Shown here: piece by piece, positions 7,396 to 15,536 of the stretch
How the letters are laid out: every line of letters starts with the position of its first letter
Position numbering within the stretch: the first letter of the stretch is position 1
From: Streptomyces sp. T12
Lineage (GTDB): Bacteria > Actinomycetota > Actinomycetes > Streptomycetales > Streptomycetaceae
NCBI RefSeq assembly: GCF_028736035.1
Contig: NZ_CP117866.1
Location: forward strand, 5,146,001 to 5,210,000
Length of the DNA: 64,000 bases
Direction: 5' to 3'
Translations under genes and position numbers: made by a program
The notes under the pieces: model-generated
Database searches by the model: none
Told to the model about the DNA's origin: nothing
Seen by the model: only the letters and a program-made list of their open reading frames with translations

Positions 7396-9637
7396 CGGAC
7401 TCCTTCTCAAACTGGGTGAAATCGGTGACGACCGGGGCCAGATCTCCCATGCTCCACAAGGGGAGTTGGTCGCGGTGGTGGGGTGAGCCGGGGATGCCGG
7501 AGGCGCCGAGCGGGACCACCCAGCGGCTCGCCTCGCGGTCGGCCAGGTCCCAGACGTATCGGGCGGCCGGGCCGCGTGCGCTCAGGTCGGTGAGGCCGGG
7601 CACGGCGGAGGTGCACAGCACGCAGTCGTGGTCGCCGGAGAGGCCGGGTTCGTCGTACGAGGTCGTCGTCAGCGCCCGCCAGGGGGCGAGGCGATGGGTG
7701 TCGCCCCAGGTTCCGGTGGGGTGCCGGGCGGCCACCTCCTCCACCGCCGCGCGTACGGCCTCGGCGCGGTCGATGCCGTACGACTCCTCCAACTCCGCGG
7801 CGCGCAGCAGGTGTTCGAGGGCGAAGCCGACGCGCGGGAGCAGGGCCAGCCAGGGGAGGAGCACCTCCGGGTAGGCGGGCGGGACCGACAGCGCGGCGAA
7901 GGCCGGATGAGCGGCGAGTCGCCGTACGACCGCCCCGCGCACCGCCGCGTACAGGGCCGCGGTCTCGCTGCCCGCGTCCATGCGGCGGTCCCAGGCCAGG
8001 AGGGACCGCCGGATGCGGGCGGCCTCGGGGGAGAGGGCTTCGGCGGCGCCGAGGATCTCCAACAGGGGCTCCGCGGAGGCCAGTTGCGTGTCCATGTGGA
8101 TCGCCGGCATGTCGGCCGCCGACCAGCGCTCCTTCTCCCCCAGCAGCGCCGTGATGCGGTCCGCGCGATGGGGCGGGGCGAACTCGACGCCCAGGGGTGC
8201 GGCGATGCCGCGCTGGTTGGCCATGGCGGCGATGCCGTCGGTGAGCCCGCCGCGCGGCGTCTCGTGCCGGCCGTGCCAGTCGTGGCCGGGCTCCCAGGCG
8301 GGCACGAGCCGGGTGCGGTTGGCCTCGGAGCGCACCGGCACCTTTCCGGCGACGCGGTGCAGCAGGCCGCCCTCGGTGTCGGCGGCCTGGACGACGTTGA
8401 CGGGCTCGGCCCACAGGTCGACGGCACGGTCGACGTCGGCGACCCGGCGGGCGCGCAGGAGGGGGAGCAGGGCGCTGAAGCCGAGGTCGGAGGTGACGCG
8501 GGGTGGGTAGCGGAGGGCGACGGCGAGGGCGAGGGGCAGGGTGCCGTCGGGGTCGAGGTCGAGGTCGGGGTCGAGGTCGGCGTCGGCTTCCGGGGTGCCG
8601 GGGAACGCATCGGACGGCCCGCCAAACGGCCCGCCGGACAAGCCACCCGACAACCCGCCCGACAACCCGCCGGACAGCCCACCGGAGAAACCTTCCTGCA
8701 GGCCGTCAGGCAGCCCCTCAGGCCCCCCGATGATCACCGGCCCCCGCTCCGTCTCGATCACCTCGACCTCGACCGGCTCCTCCCCCGCCACCTCCACCAC
8801 CTCGGTGTGCCGCGCCGCTCGGCGCCACACCCCGTCCGGCCCCAGGGCCTCCACCCCCGCCCCCGTACGCCGCAACCGCTCCCGGTACAGGTCCTGGTAG
8901 TCGGCCATGGCGTTGGTGATGGCCCAGGCGACCGTGCCGGTGTGGCCGAAGTGGGCGATGCCGGGGATGCCCGGGACGGCGAGGCCGACGACGTCGAACT
9001 CGGGGCAGGAGAGGTGGATCTGCTGGTAGACGCCGGGCTCCTCGATGAAGCGGTGCGGGTCACCGGCGATGATCGCGTGCCCGGTGACGGTCCGCTCGCC
9101 GCTCACCAGCCAGCCGTTGCTGCCGGAGGTGCCGGGCCCGTCGGTGGCGAACAGCGCGACCGCGTCGGCGCCGAGATGCCGTACGACCTGCTCGCGCCAG
9201 AGCTTGGCCGGGAAGCCGGCGAAGAGGATGTGAATGCCGAGCCAGACGCCGAGCGGGGTCCAGGGCTCCCAACGCCCCGGGGCGAGCCCGGTGCGCGCGA
9301 ACTCCGGCGTACGACGGGCGCCCTCGGCCAGCCCGTCGTTCACCCCGTCGACGTACGCCCGCACCCACCCCGCCGACTCCGGGTCCCGTCTCTCCAGTTC
9401 GGCGAAGCAGCGTCTCGCCGTGTCGTCGAGGCGGGCCCGTCTGACGAACCGGTCCCAGGGCAGGGCCTCGGCGCCGAGGAAGGACGCGGACGTGCCCTGC
9501 GCCCGGTGCCGCTCCACCTCCAGCTGCCAGGCCCGGTCGAGGGCGGTGACGCGGCCCTGCACCCGGGCGAGTGCCATCGCGTCGTCCGCGCGAAGATGCG
9601 GAATGCCCCAGGCATCACGGAAGATCTCGCCGGTCAC
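7388..9637 (-). CDS. Penicillin-acylase-family N-terminal nucleophile amidohydrolase
   Basis: 749 residues. This Ntn-hydrolase family self-cleaves to expose a Ser; here GSNGW places the nucleophile at Ser173, and the flanking DGPGTSGSNGWLVSG fits the family. Other family stretches are DAWGIPHL, AGDPHR and WAITNAMADYQDLY. There is no signal peptide, unlike secreted penicillin G acylases, so it probably acts in the cytoplasm. Residues about 305-360 are an unusual low-complexity insert (SGGL repeats followed by Asp-rich DPDLDLDPD). First gene of the iron-box operon; PvdQ, a family member, deacylates a siderophore precursor in Pseudomonas, which makes a comparable role conceivable. Confidence 0.85.
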   Translation of the reverse strand: MTGEIFRDAWGIPHLRADDAMALARVQGRVTALDRAWQLEVERHRAQGTSASFLGAEALPWDRFVRRARLDDTARRCFAELERRDPESAGWVRAYVDGVNDGLAEGARRTPEFARTGLAPGRWEPWTPLGVWLGIHILFAGFPAKLWREQVVRHLGADAVALFATDGPGTSGSNGWLVSGERTVTGHAIIAGDPHRFIEEPGVYQQIHLSCPEFDVVGLAVPGIPGIAHFGHTGTVAWAITNAMADYQDLYRERLRRTGAGVEALGPDGVWRRAARHTEVVEVAGEEPVEVEVIETERGPVIIGGPEGLPDGLQEGFSGGLSGGLSGGLSGGLSGGPFGGPSDAFPGTPEADADLDPDLDLDPDGTLPLALAVALRYPPRVTSDLGFSALLPLLRARRVADVDRAVDLWAEPVNVVQAADTEGGLLHRVAGKVPVRSEANRTRLVPAWEPGHDWHGRHETPRGGLTDGIAAMANQRGIAAPLGVEFAPPHRADRITALLGEKERWSAADMPAIHMDTQLASAEPLLEILGAAEALSPEAARIRRSLLAWDRRMDAGSETAALYAAVRGAVVRRLAAHPAFAALSVPPAYPEVLLPWLALLPRVGFALEHLLRAAELEESYGIDRAEAVRAAVEEVAARHPTGTWGDTHRLAPWRALTTTSYDEPGLSGDHDCVLCTSAVPGLTDLSARGPAARYVWDLADREASRWVVPLGASGIPGSPHHRDQLPLWSMGDLAPVVTDFTQFEKESDV
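8597..8712. repeat. 12-bp in-frame tandem repeats inside the acylase gene
   Basis: Repeats of the type GACAACCCGCCC/GACAGCCCACCG, roughly eight degenerate copies. On the minus strand they encode consecutive SGGL units plus GGPF/GGPS variants, a flexible insert between conserved acylase blocks. Copy number may vary between strains. Confidence 0.7.
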
Positions 9638-9655
9638 CTGTGCCCCTCCTTTACT

Positions 9656-9674
9656 TTAGGTTAGCCTTGCCTAA
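9656..9674. promoter_or_regulatory. Iron box (DmdR/DtxR-type operator)
   Basis: TTAGGTTAGCCTTGCCTAA, a 19-bp imperfect palindrome that closely follows the actinobacterial DtxR/DmdR iron box (TTAGGTTAGGCTCACCTAA). It sits in the gap between the divergent acylase start (9637) and SIP start (9697 or 9715), so the iron-dependent repressor could control both units. The repressor gene is not in the window. Confidence 0.85.
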
Positions 9675-9714
9675 GTCATTGGTGCAGGAATGGTACGTGA
9701 AGGGTGAACAAGCC

Positions 9715-10434
9715 ATGGTGCAGGGGCACGGCTGGGAGGGCGCGGTCCTGAAGCTGCTGCGCGCGAAGGACTTCGTGTTCACGGTGACGGGCGCCGAGGA
9801 CGTCACCGAGGACTACCGCCGCGTCCACCTCACGGACGGCGGCATGCTGGCGGCGACGGGCGTGCACCCGACCATGTGGGTCCGGCTGTGGTTCGACAAC
9901 GCGGGCAAGCCCCACCAGCGCGCCTACACCCTGGTCGACCCGGACCCGGCGGCCGGCACCTTCAGCCTGGAGTTCGCCCTGCACGAGGGCTGCGCCAGCG
10001 ACTGGGCGCGGGCGGCGAAGCCCGGCGACACGATCGAGGCGACCATCCACGGCACGGGGTTCACCGACCCCGACCCCGTTCCCTCCCACGTCTTCGCCGT
10101 CGCCGACCCCGCCTCCCTCCCCGCCCTCAACTCCCTGCTCTCCACCCTGGACTCGGCACCGGTGACGGTCTGGTTCGAGGGCGAGCAGGACGACCTGCCC
10201 TTCCGCACCGAACCGTCCCGCCACGAGGTGCGAAAGGTCCCCCGCCGCGACTCCGGCGCCCACCTGGTCGCCCAGGTGAAGGACGCCCTGCCCGGCCTCC
10301 TCGCCGGCGCCCCGGACCCGTACGTCTGGATCGCCTGCGACACGGCGACGACCCGCGCCCTCACCTCGTACGTCCGCAAGGAGCTGGGTCTGCCGAAGCA
10401 GCGGGTGAACGCGCTGGGGTACTGGCGGCCCTGA
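9715..10434 (+). CDS. Siderophore-interacting protein (SIP-type ferric-siderophore reductase)
   Basis: About 239 residues. N-terminal FAD-binding domain with the RAYTLVDPD motif and C-terminal NADH-type domain ending in VNALGYWRP, the signature tail of the SIP (ViuB/YqjH-like) family that reduces ferric siderophores in the cytoplasm to release iron. ATG 9715 matches the family N-terminus (GWEGAVLKLLR follows); a GTG at 9697 has a better-spaced AGGA and is a real alternative. Transcribed away from the acylase operon, with the iron box between, so induction on iron starvation is expected. Confidence 0.88.
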   Translation: MVQGHGWEGAVLKLLRAKDFVFTVTGAEDVTEDYRRVHLTDGGMLAATGVHPTMWVRLWFDNAGKPHQRAYTLVDPDPAAGTFSLEFALHEGCASDWARAAKPGDTIEATIHGTGFTDPDPVPSHVFAVADPASLPALNSLLSTLDSAPVTVWFEGEQDDLPFRTEPSRHEVRKVPRRDSGAHLVAQVKDALPGLLAGAPDPYVWIACDTATTRALTSYVRKELGLPKQRVNALGYWRP

Positions 10435-10500
10435 CCGCACAACCATTCGTGTGGTTCGTGTGTCCAGTGGGACGTCCGATGCTCAAGTCTGGGAGTCCCG

Positions 10501-11985
10501 TTGCGCAGAGCAGTCACGGCGGCCGCCGTGCTCACCGCCTCCGTCGCCGTCACGCTCACCCCGGTGACGTCCTCCGCGGCGGCGCCGTACAAGGGCGCCA
10601 ACACGGCCGCCGTCCAGGACGACTTCAACGGGGACGGCTATCGCGACCTGGCCGTGGGAGCGCCGTACGCCACCAACGGGAGTGTCGAGGCGGCCGGTTC
10701 GGTCGTCGTGCTCTACGGCTCGGCGTCGTCGGTGAGCGCGACGCGGCGGACGGTCGTCACGCAGGCGACGACCGGGATTCCCGGGGACGCCGAGGAGCTC
10801 GACCGCTTCGGTACGGCGGTGACCAGCGCCGACCTGGACCGGGACGGGTACGCGGACCTGATCGTCGGCACCCCGGGCGAAGACGTCGGCACCAAGCAGC
10901 TCCGTGGCTCCGTGACCGTGGTGTGGGGCGGGCCGGACGGGCTGAAGGGCGGCGCGAACATCGCCCCGCCCGCCGGTTACGGAGACGGCATGACGCTCTG
11001 CGGCTTCGGGATGTCCCTCGCCACCGGTGACATGAACGGCGACGGGGCCCCCGAGCTCAGCATCGGCTCCCGCTGCGAAGGCGCCTCCTACACGGGCCCG
11101 TTCACGCGCACCGGGCGGGCCGCCTCCGCCTACCGCGAGTGGCGCACGGGCGAGACCCGGGGCGTGGTGATGGGCGACGTCGACGGCGACGGCAGGGCCG
11201 AGCGGTTCTGGCTGGCCGGGCCGACGAGCGGCGACCTCCGCGGGCCGGTGCACCTCGACAACGGCGCCCCGCACGAGGACAGCCTTGCCAACTGGCCCAC
11301 CAAACTCCCCTACGCCGACGGCCACACCGGCGTGATCGGCGACGTCAACGGCGACGGGTACGGCGACCTCGTCACCGGCATCGCGGCGGACGACTCCCTC
11401 GCGGGCGGGACCGGCGCCGCCCACCGCGGCGGCGAGATCCAGGTGCTCTTCGGCAGCGCGCAGGGCATCACCGCCGACCAGAAGCCGAAGGTGTACCAGC
11501 AGGACACAGCGGGCGTGCCCGGCACGGCCGAGAACGGCGACCGGTTCGGCCAGTCCCTCAGCATCGGTGACGTCAACGGCGACAAGTACGCCGACGTCCT
11601 CGTCGGCTCCCCCGGCGAAGGCATCGGGACGCAGGATTCGGCCGGTGCGGTCGTCCTGCTGCGTGGCTCCGCCTCCGGCCTGACCACCGCCCGTGCTGCC
11701 GGATACAGCCAGAACACCTCGGACGTGCCCGGCACCGCCGAGACCGAGGACGAGTTCGGTACCGCCGTCCACATCGCCGACCTCAACAAGGACGGCAGGC
11801 CGGAGACGGTCGTCGGCATTCCCGGCGAGAACAGCGACGGCTGCGTGTGGATCGCCCGCGGCTCGGCCTCCGGCCCCGTGCTGAGCGGCTCGGTCAGCAT
11901 CTGCGGCAAGAGCACCGGCATCACGGTCCGCGGCTTCAAGGGCCACTTCGGCGCCGCCCTCACCGGCCCCCACGTGGAGAGGTGA
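10501..11985 (+). CDS. Secreted FG-GAP (integrin-alpha-like) repeat protein
   Basis: 494 residues, TTG start with GGGAG five bases upstream. A signal peptide (MRRAVTAAAVLTASVAVTLTPVTSSAAA) is followed by repeated FG-GAP/VCBS blades, each with a calcium-type loop such as DFNGDGYRDLAVG, DLDRDGYADLIVG, DMNGDGAPELSIG, DVNGDGYGDLVTG, DVNGDKYADVLVG and DLNKDGRPETVVG. The blades should form a beta-propeller outside the cell. The natural ligand is unknown; such proteins are common in Streptomyces secretomes. Confidence 0.9.
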   Translation: MRRAVTAAAVLTASVAVTLTPVTSSAAAPYKGANTAAVQDDFNGDGYRDLAVGAPYATNGSVEAAGSVVVLYGSASSVSATRRTVVTQATTGIPGDAEELDRFGTAVTSADLDRDGYADLIVGTPGEDVGTKQLRGSVTVVWGGPDGLKGGANIAPPAGYGDGMTLCGFGMSLATGDMNGDGAPELSIGSRCEGASYTGPFTRTGRAASAYREWRTGETRGVVMGDVDGDGRAERFWLAGPTSGDLRGPVHLDNGAPHEDSLANWPTKLPYADGHTGVIGDVNGDGYGDLVTGIAADDSLAGGTGAAHRGGEIQVLFGSAQGITADQKPKVYQQDTAGVPGTAENGDRFGQSLSIGDVNGDKYADVLVGSPGEGIGTQDSAGAVVLLRGSASGLTTARAAGYSQNTSDVPGTAETEDEFGTAVHIADLNKDGRPETVVGIPGENSDGCVWIARGSASGPVLSGSVSICGKSTGITVRGFKGHFGAALTGPHVER

Positions 11986-12010
11986 CGCAGGCCACGGCAT
12001 GATCGGGGTC

Positions 12011-12604
12011 ATGGACGTCACCCTTCACCTCGCCCAGGACCCCGAGGCCGACGCACTCCTCGGCCGCAGCCCCCTCGCCGCGCTGGTCGGCATGCTGCTG
12101 GACCAGCAGGTACCGATGGAGTGGGCGTTCAAGGGGCCCCGCACGATCGCGGACCGCCTCGGCACGGACGACCTGGACGCACACGACATCGCCGTCCAGG
12201 ACCCGGAGGCCTTCGCGTCCCTCCTGTCCGAGAAGCCGGCGGTGCACCGCTACCCGGGCTCGATGGCCAAGCGGATCCAGCAGCTGTGCCAGTACCTCGT
12301 CGAGCACTACGACGGTGACGCCGAGCTCGTCTGGAAGGGCGTCGAGGACGGTCGGGAACTCCTGCGCCGCCTGGAAGACCTGCCCGGCTTCGGCAAGCAG
12401 AAGGCACAGATCTTCCTCGCACTGCTGGGCAAGCAACTGGACGTGCGCCCCCAGGGCTGGCAGGAGGCCGCAGGCGCCTACGGCGAGACAAAGTCCTTCC
12501 GCTCCGTCGCCGACATCACCGGCCCCGAGTCACTGGCCAAGGTGCGAGCACACAAGCAGGAGATGAAGGCGGCGGCAAAGGCAGCGAAGGCGTCCGGCAA
12601 GTAA
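12011..12604 (+). CDS. HhH-GPD-type base-excision DNA repair protein
   Basis: About 197 residues. Starts MDVTLHLAQDPEADALLG and contains LLDQQVPMEWAF and a helix-hairpin-helix (LEDLPGFGKQKAQIFLALLG, residues about 118-137) as in EndoIII/AlkA-family glycosylases. The usual catalytic Asp downstream of the hairpin is not obvious, which is characteristic of this actinobacterial subfamily as I know it, so activity is uncertain. ATG 11999, four codons earlier, is also possible. The C-terminus is Lys/Ala-rich, which may help DNA binding. The gene ends just before a large repeat array. Confidence 0.78.
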   Translation: MDVTLHLAQDPEADALLGRSPLAALVGMLLDQQVPMEWAFKGPRTIADRLGTDDLDAHDIAVQDPEAFASLLSEKPAVHRYPGSMAKRIQQLCQYLVEHYDGDAELVWKGVEDGRELLRRLEDLPGFGKQKAQIFLALLGKQLDVRPQGWQEAAGAYGETKSFRSVADITGPESLAKVRAHKQEMKAAAKAAKASGK

Positions 12605-12639
12605 CCAGGAAACAGCAGCCAGAGGCCAGCCGCCCGCCC

Positions 12640-13185
12640 CGCGAACAACACCCCGACGGCAACCGTCCGCCACGGGAGCAACACCCGGACGGCAACCGTC
12701 CGACCCGCGGCGCGGCGCGAGGGCAACCGTCCGACCCGGGAGCGGCAGCCCGGCAACCGCCACCCCGCCCAGGGCCACCCATCCGACCCGGGGTTCAGCC
12801 CGGCGGCAGCCGTCCGGCCTGCGGGGCAGCGCGGCGGCAACCGTCCGGCCCGCGCGGCGACGCGGCGGCAACCGTCCAGCCCGCGGCGCGGCAGCCCGGC
12901 AACCGCCACCCGCCACCCGCCCAGGAGCAGCCCAGGACCGCCCATCCGACCCGGGGTCCAGCCCGGCGGCAGCCGCCCCACCCGGGAGCAACCCGGCGGC
13001 GGCCATCCGACCCGTAAATGCGGCCGCTCACAATCCGGCCGCCCGCAAATCCGGCCCGCGGCAGTCCTCGGGCTCGGAAGCGACGCGGCGACAGCCGTCC
13101 AGCCCGACAGCAGCCACCCCACCCAGGAGCAGCCCGGCGCCAGCCACCCGGCCCGCAAACAGACCCGCACCAGCCGTCAGTCGAC
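12640..13185. repeat. Degenerate tandem repeat array, units of about 30 bp
   Basis: Non-coding stretch between the HhH-GPD gene and the HdeD-like gene (12605-13234). About a dozen degenerate units share the core GGCAACCGTCCG or GGCAGCCGTCC followed by GCCCGCGGCGCGG or ACCCGGGAGCAG. Unit spacing is roughly 28-33 bp. Every frame across it gives low-complexity Gly/Arg/Pro peptides with no start signal, so I read it as non-coding. It does not look like CRISPR because there are no conserved repeats with unique spacers of constant size. Confidence 0.75.
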
Positions 13186-13234
13186 TGGACCGCTCCAGAT
13201 GGCGGGGCGGGCGGGCTCGTTCCCAGCATGGAGC

Positions 13235-13915
13235 ATGAGCGAGGCACCGTCCGGCGCCCCTTACGGCCGGGACTACGACGACCGCCGGGTCCACTCCGGT
13301 CACCCGCCCGGGCCACCCGGGCCGGGGACGTCCCATGAGCCCGAGCCGCCCTTGGAGGGGCCTCTGCACGCCCTCTCCCGGGCCGCCTGGCAGATCGTCC
13401 TGCTCACCGGCGTCGCCTCCCTGGCCCTGGGCGTCCTGGTCCTGGTCTGGCCCGGCGCCCCGCTCTTCGTCTCCGGTGTCCTCTTCGGCCTCTACCTCCT
13501 GATCAGCGGCGTGTTCCAGCTGGTCTCCGCCTTCGGCACGCACCGGACGACCTCGCTGCGGGTGCTGGCCTTCATCAGCGGCTCCCTGTCCGTCGTCCTC
13601 GGCCTGTTCTGCTTCCGCCGCCCGATGCAGTCGGTCCTGCTGCTCGCCCTGTGGATCGGCATCGGCTGGCTCATCCGCGGCATCACCCAGACCCTGGCCG
13701 CCGCCTCCGACAAGTCCATGCCGGCCCGCGGCTGGCACATCTTCCTCGGGGTCGTCACCTTCGTCGGCGGCATCGTGCTGATCGACTCCCCGATCGAGTC
13801 GGTCACCGTGCTCATGCTGCTCGCCGGATGGTGGCTCGTGGCGGTCGGCATCGTCGAGATCGTCACCGGCATCCGGATGCGGAAGCGGGCCCGCCAGGTC
13901 CCGCACGAGCTGTGA
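13235..13915 (+). CDS. HdeD-like DUF308 membrane protein
   Basis: About 226 residues. A 45-residue Pro/Gly-rich cytoplasmic N-terminus is followed by six hydrophobic spans with the paired-span pattern of DUF308/HdeD proteins (SLALGVLVLVWPGAPL, SGSLSVVLGLFCFRRP, VVTFVGGIVLIDSP). In E. coli HdeD is linked to acid resistance; in actinobacteria the role is unknown. The start is uncertain because the Shine-Dalgarno is weak; ATG 13235 (MSEAPSG) is used and an in-frame ATG at 13199 exists. Ends with a basic tail (RMRKRARQ). Confidence 0.82.
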   Translation: MSEAPSGAPYGRDYDDRRVHSGHPPGPPGPGTSHEPEPPLEGPLHALSRAAWQIVLLTGVASLALGVLVLVWPGAPLFVSGVLFGLYLLISGVFQLVSAFGTHRTTSLRVLAFISGSLSVVLGLFCFRRPMQSVLLLALWIGIGWLIRGITQTLAAASDKSMPARGWHIFLGVVTFVGGIVLIDSPIESVTVLMLLAGWWLVAVGIVEIVTGIRMRKRARQVPHEL

Positions 13916-14001
13916 TACCCGCGGCGAACCGGTACGCCGTGCGGGCGGATCTCACGTCCGACGCGATGAACGCCGTACGGCCACCGGGGAGATGACTTTC
14001 C

Positions 14002-14349
14002 GTGAGCACCGCACGAGGCCCCCTGCGCAGCCGCGCCTGGCTGCGGGTCCTCGTGCTGCTGCTCTTCCTGCTGGTGCCGGGCGCGCACACCCAGGCGCAC
14101 GCCGTGCCCATGACGTCCGTTGCCTCCGGCGCCTCCTCCGGCGCCTCCGGCGAGCTCGCCGAGCACGACGTCCTCGACACGGTCCTGCGGCCACTGGCCC
14201 GCCCCGACCGGCGCAACACCGTACGGCTGCGTCCCGCACCCCTGCCGAAATCGGCGCCGCCCGGCGTCCGGGCCTGCCCTGCCCGCCCCGCGCCGCCACG
14301 GCCGCCGTACGTCCCGCACATCCTGCGCACTGTGGTCCTGCGCTGCTGA
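14002..14349 (+). CDS. Small secreted or membrane-anchored hypothetical protein
   Basis: 115 residues from a GTG. One N-terminal hydrophobic segment (WLRVLVLLLFLLVPGAHTQAHA) looks like a signal peptide. The remainder is Pro/Arg-rich with the stretch DTVLRPLARPDRRNTVRLRP and ends VPHILRTVVLRC, which I have the impression is conserved among Streptomyces. No known domain is recognised. Followed after 46 nt by a second small gene. Confidence 0.6.
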   Translation: MSTARGPLRSRAWLRVLVLLLFLLVPGAHTQAHAVPMTSVASGASSGASGELAEHDVLDTVLRPLARPDRRNTVRLRPAPLPKSAPPGVRACPARPAPPRPPYVPHILRTVVLRC

Positions 14350-14395
14350 CAGACCCCGCGACGAGGTCCGCCGGTACGACACAAGGAGCACAGCC

Positions 14396-14521
14396 ATGCC
14401 CATCGACCCCTACGCGGTCCTGCGCGCCCTGCTGCGCGCGGAGGCTGCACGCAACACACCGAAACCGCAGGTGCAGAGGGAGAAGCCGCAGCAGCCCCCT
14501 AAGGACCGGGAGCGCGGCTGA
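14396..14521 (+). CDS. Small hypothetical protein, 41 residues
   Basis: Starts MPIDPYAVLRALLRAEAA and ends in a charged tail (PQQPPKDRERG). A strong AAGGAG seven bases before the ATG and a strong terminator immediately after the stop support a real gene. Function unknown; the N-terminus could form an amphipathic helix. Confidence 0.6.
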   Translation: MPIDPYAVLRALLRAEAARNTPKPQVQREKPQQPPKDRERG

Positions 14522-14533
14522 CGCCGACCTGAC

Positions 14534-14566
14534 GGAGGCGGGGCCCTACCCCGGGGCCCCGCCTCC
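14534..14566 (+). terminator. Strong GC hairpin after the small-protein genes
   Basis: Perfect 12-bp stem GGAGGCGGGGCC / GGCCCCGCCTCC with a 9-nt loop, 13 bp downstream of the stop at 14521. There is no T-run, as is usual in Streptomyces. Confidence 0.75.
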
Positions 14567-15124
14567 GCCGCGCCGCACCGAAGGCCGACCGGGTGATCTC
14601 CCGCCCGACGTTCCCCGGCCCCGCAGGCCGCCTGCAGCCCCTCGTATTCCGACTCCCTGTCCACAGCCTGTGCATACCGCCCGTACGGCACCGACGCCGT
14701 CACCGCCCGCTCCGGCACACCACCACCGTCACCACGGCCTCGCCGGTACACCGCCCCCTTTCGGGCGAATCGGATGCACGGTCTGCGTGTTCAGCCGGAG
14801 TCACGGCCCCGGACCCGCCTTGGGCATGGTCTCCCGCTCGCTCACGTCGGACGTACTCCCGCTTCCGCTCCGACGGACGACCGACTCGGCCCCGCCGCAG
14901 GCCCGGATCCACGCCCCCGTAATCCGCTCCGACCGCCGGCCCGACGTGTGTTCGGTTCGGCCTCGGTCGCCGCCCGCGGCGTCCGTTCGGGTCCGTTCCG
15001 GCTTCCGATCGGGCCGCCGTTCCCCGCCCACCTCCCGGTCTGTCCAGTTTTGTCGCGTCTTTTCCAGCGGCGCACTCCGTCGCCATGGCTGCGCCCGGAA
15101 GGTCTTGACCGGTAGGCTTTCCGT
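14567..15124. other. Intergenic stretch, no gene supported
   Basis: About 560 bp without a credible gene on either strand; open frames here lack start signals and are low-complexity. One DnaA-box-like CTGTCCACA (14657-14665) is isolated. The right end carries the promoter of the VapB-like gene: TAGGCT (15114-15119) sits five bases before its GTG, suggesting a leaderless transcript. Confidence 0.5.
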
Positions 15125-15421
15125 GTGATCTTCAAGCGCATCGGAAACGGCCGGCCGTACCCCGACCACGGCCGGGAAAGCACCCGGCAGTGGGCGGACG
15201 TCGCGCCGCGCCCGGTCCGCCTCGATCAGCTCGTGACGACCAAGGGTCAGCTCGATCTGGAAACCCTGCTCGCCGAGGACTCGACGTTCTACGGCGACCT
15301 CTTCGCGCACGTCGTGAAGTGGCAGGGCGACCTGTATCTGGAGGACGGCCTTCACCGCGCGGTGCGCGCGGCGCTGCAGCAGCGCCAGGTGTTGCACGCG
15401 CGAGTCCTGGAACTGGACTGA
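15125..15421 (+). CDS. VapB-like small protein (orphan antitoxin-type)
   Basis: 98 residues from GTG 15125, no Shine-Dalgarno; a -10-like TAGGCT five bases upstream suggests leaderless translation. The central block LDLETLLAEDSTFYGDLFAHVVKWQGDLYLEDGLHRAVRAALQ is conserved in Streptomyces as I remember it, and automatic pipelines label it a VapB-family antitoxin. No PIN-domain toxin is adjacent: the next gene is a LytR_C protein, so a toxin-antitoxin role is doubtful and a housekeeping role is as likely. Confidence 0.65.
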   Translation: MIFKRIGNGRPYPDHGRESTRQWADVAPRPVRLDQLVTTKGQLDLETLLAEDSTFYGDLFAHVVKWQGDLYLEDGLHRAVRAALQQRQVLHARVLELD

Positions 15422-15536
15422 CCCCGGGCCGACACCCCCGCGCCGCGCCGCCTCAGTTGCCCCTTTCGGGTTGGACTGAGCGACGTCGAATGATCATCTA
15501 GTAGGCATTGCCGCCCGGGAGCACTACGCTGCGCTC

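Noticed and set aside
12478..13170. Minus-strand frame of about 230 codons through the repeat array
   Set aside because: Translates only into Gly/Arg/Cys/Ser repeats, has no Shine-Dalgarno and overlaps the HhH-GPD gene.
12640..13185. CRISPR array
   Set aside because: Repeats are degenerate, there are no uniform unique spacers and no cas genes are present.
14657..14665. DnaA box and possible replication origin
   Set aside because: A single CTGTCCACA without a cluster, no dnaA or dnaN nearby; chance occurrence.
14593..14922. Open frame in the gap before the VapB-like gene
   Set aside because: No domain, no ribosome-binding site and irregular codon use; the same bases are open in several frames.
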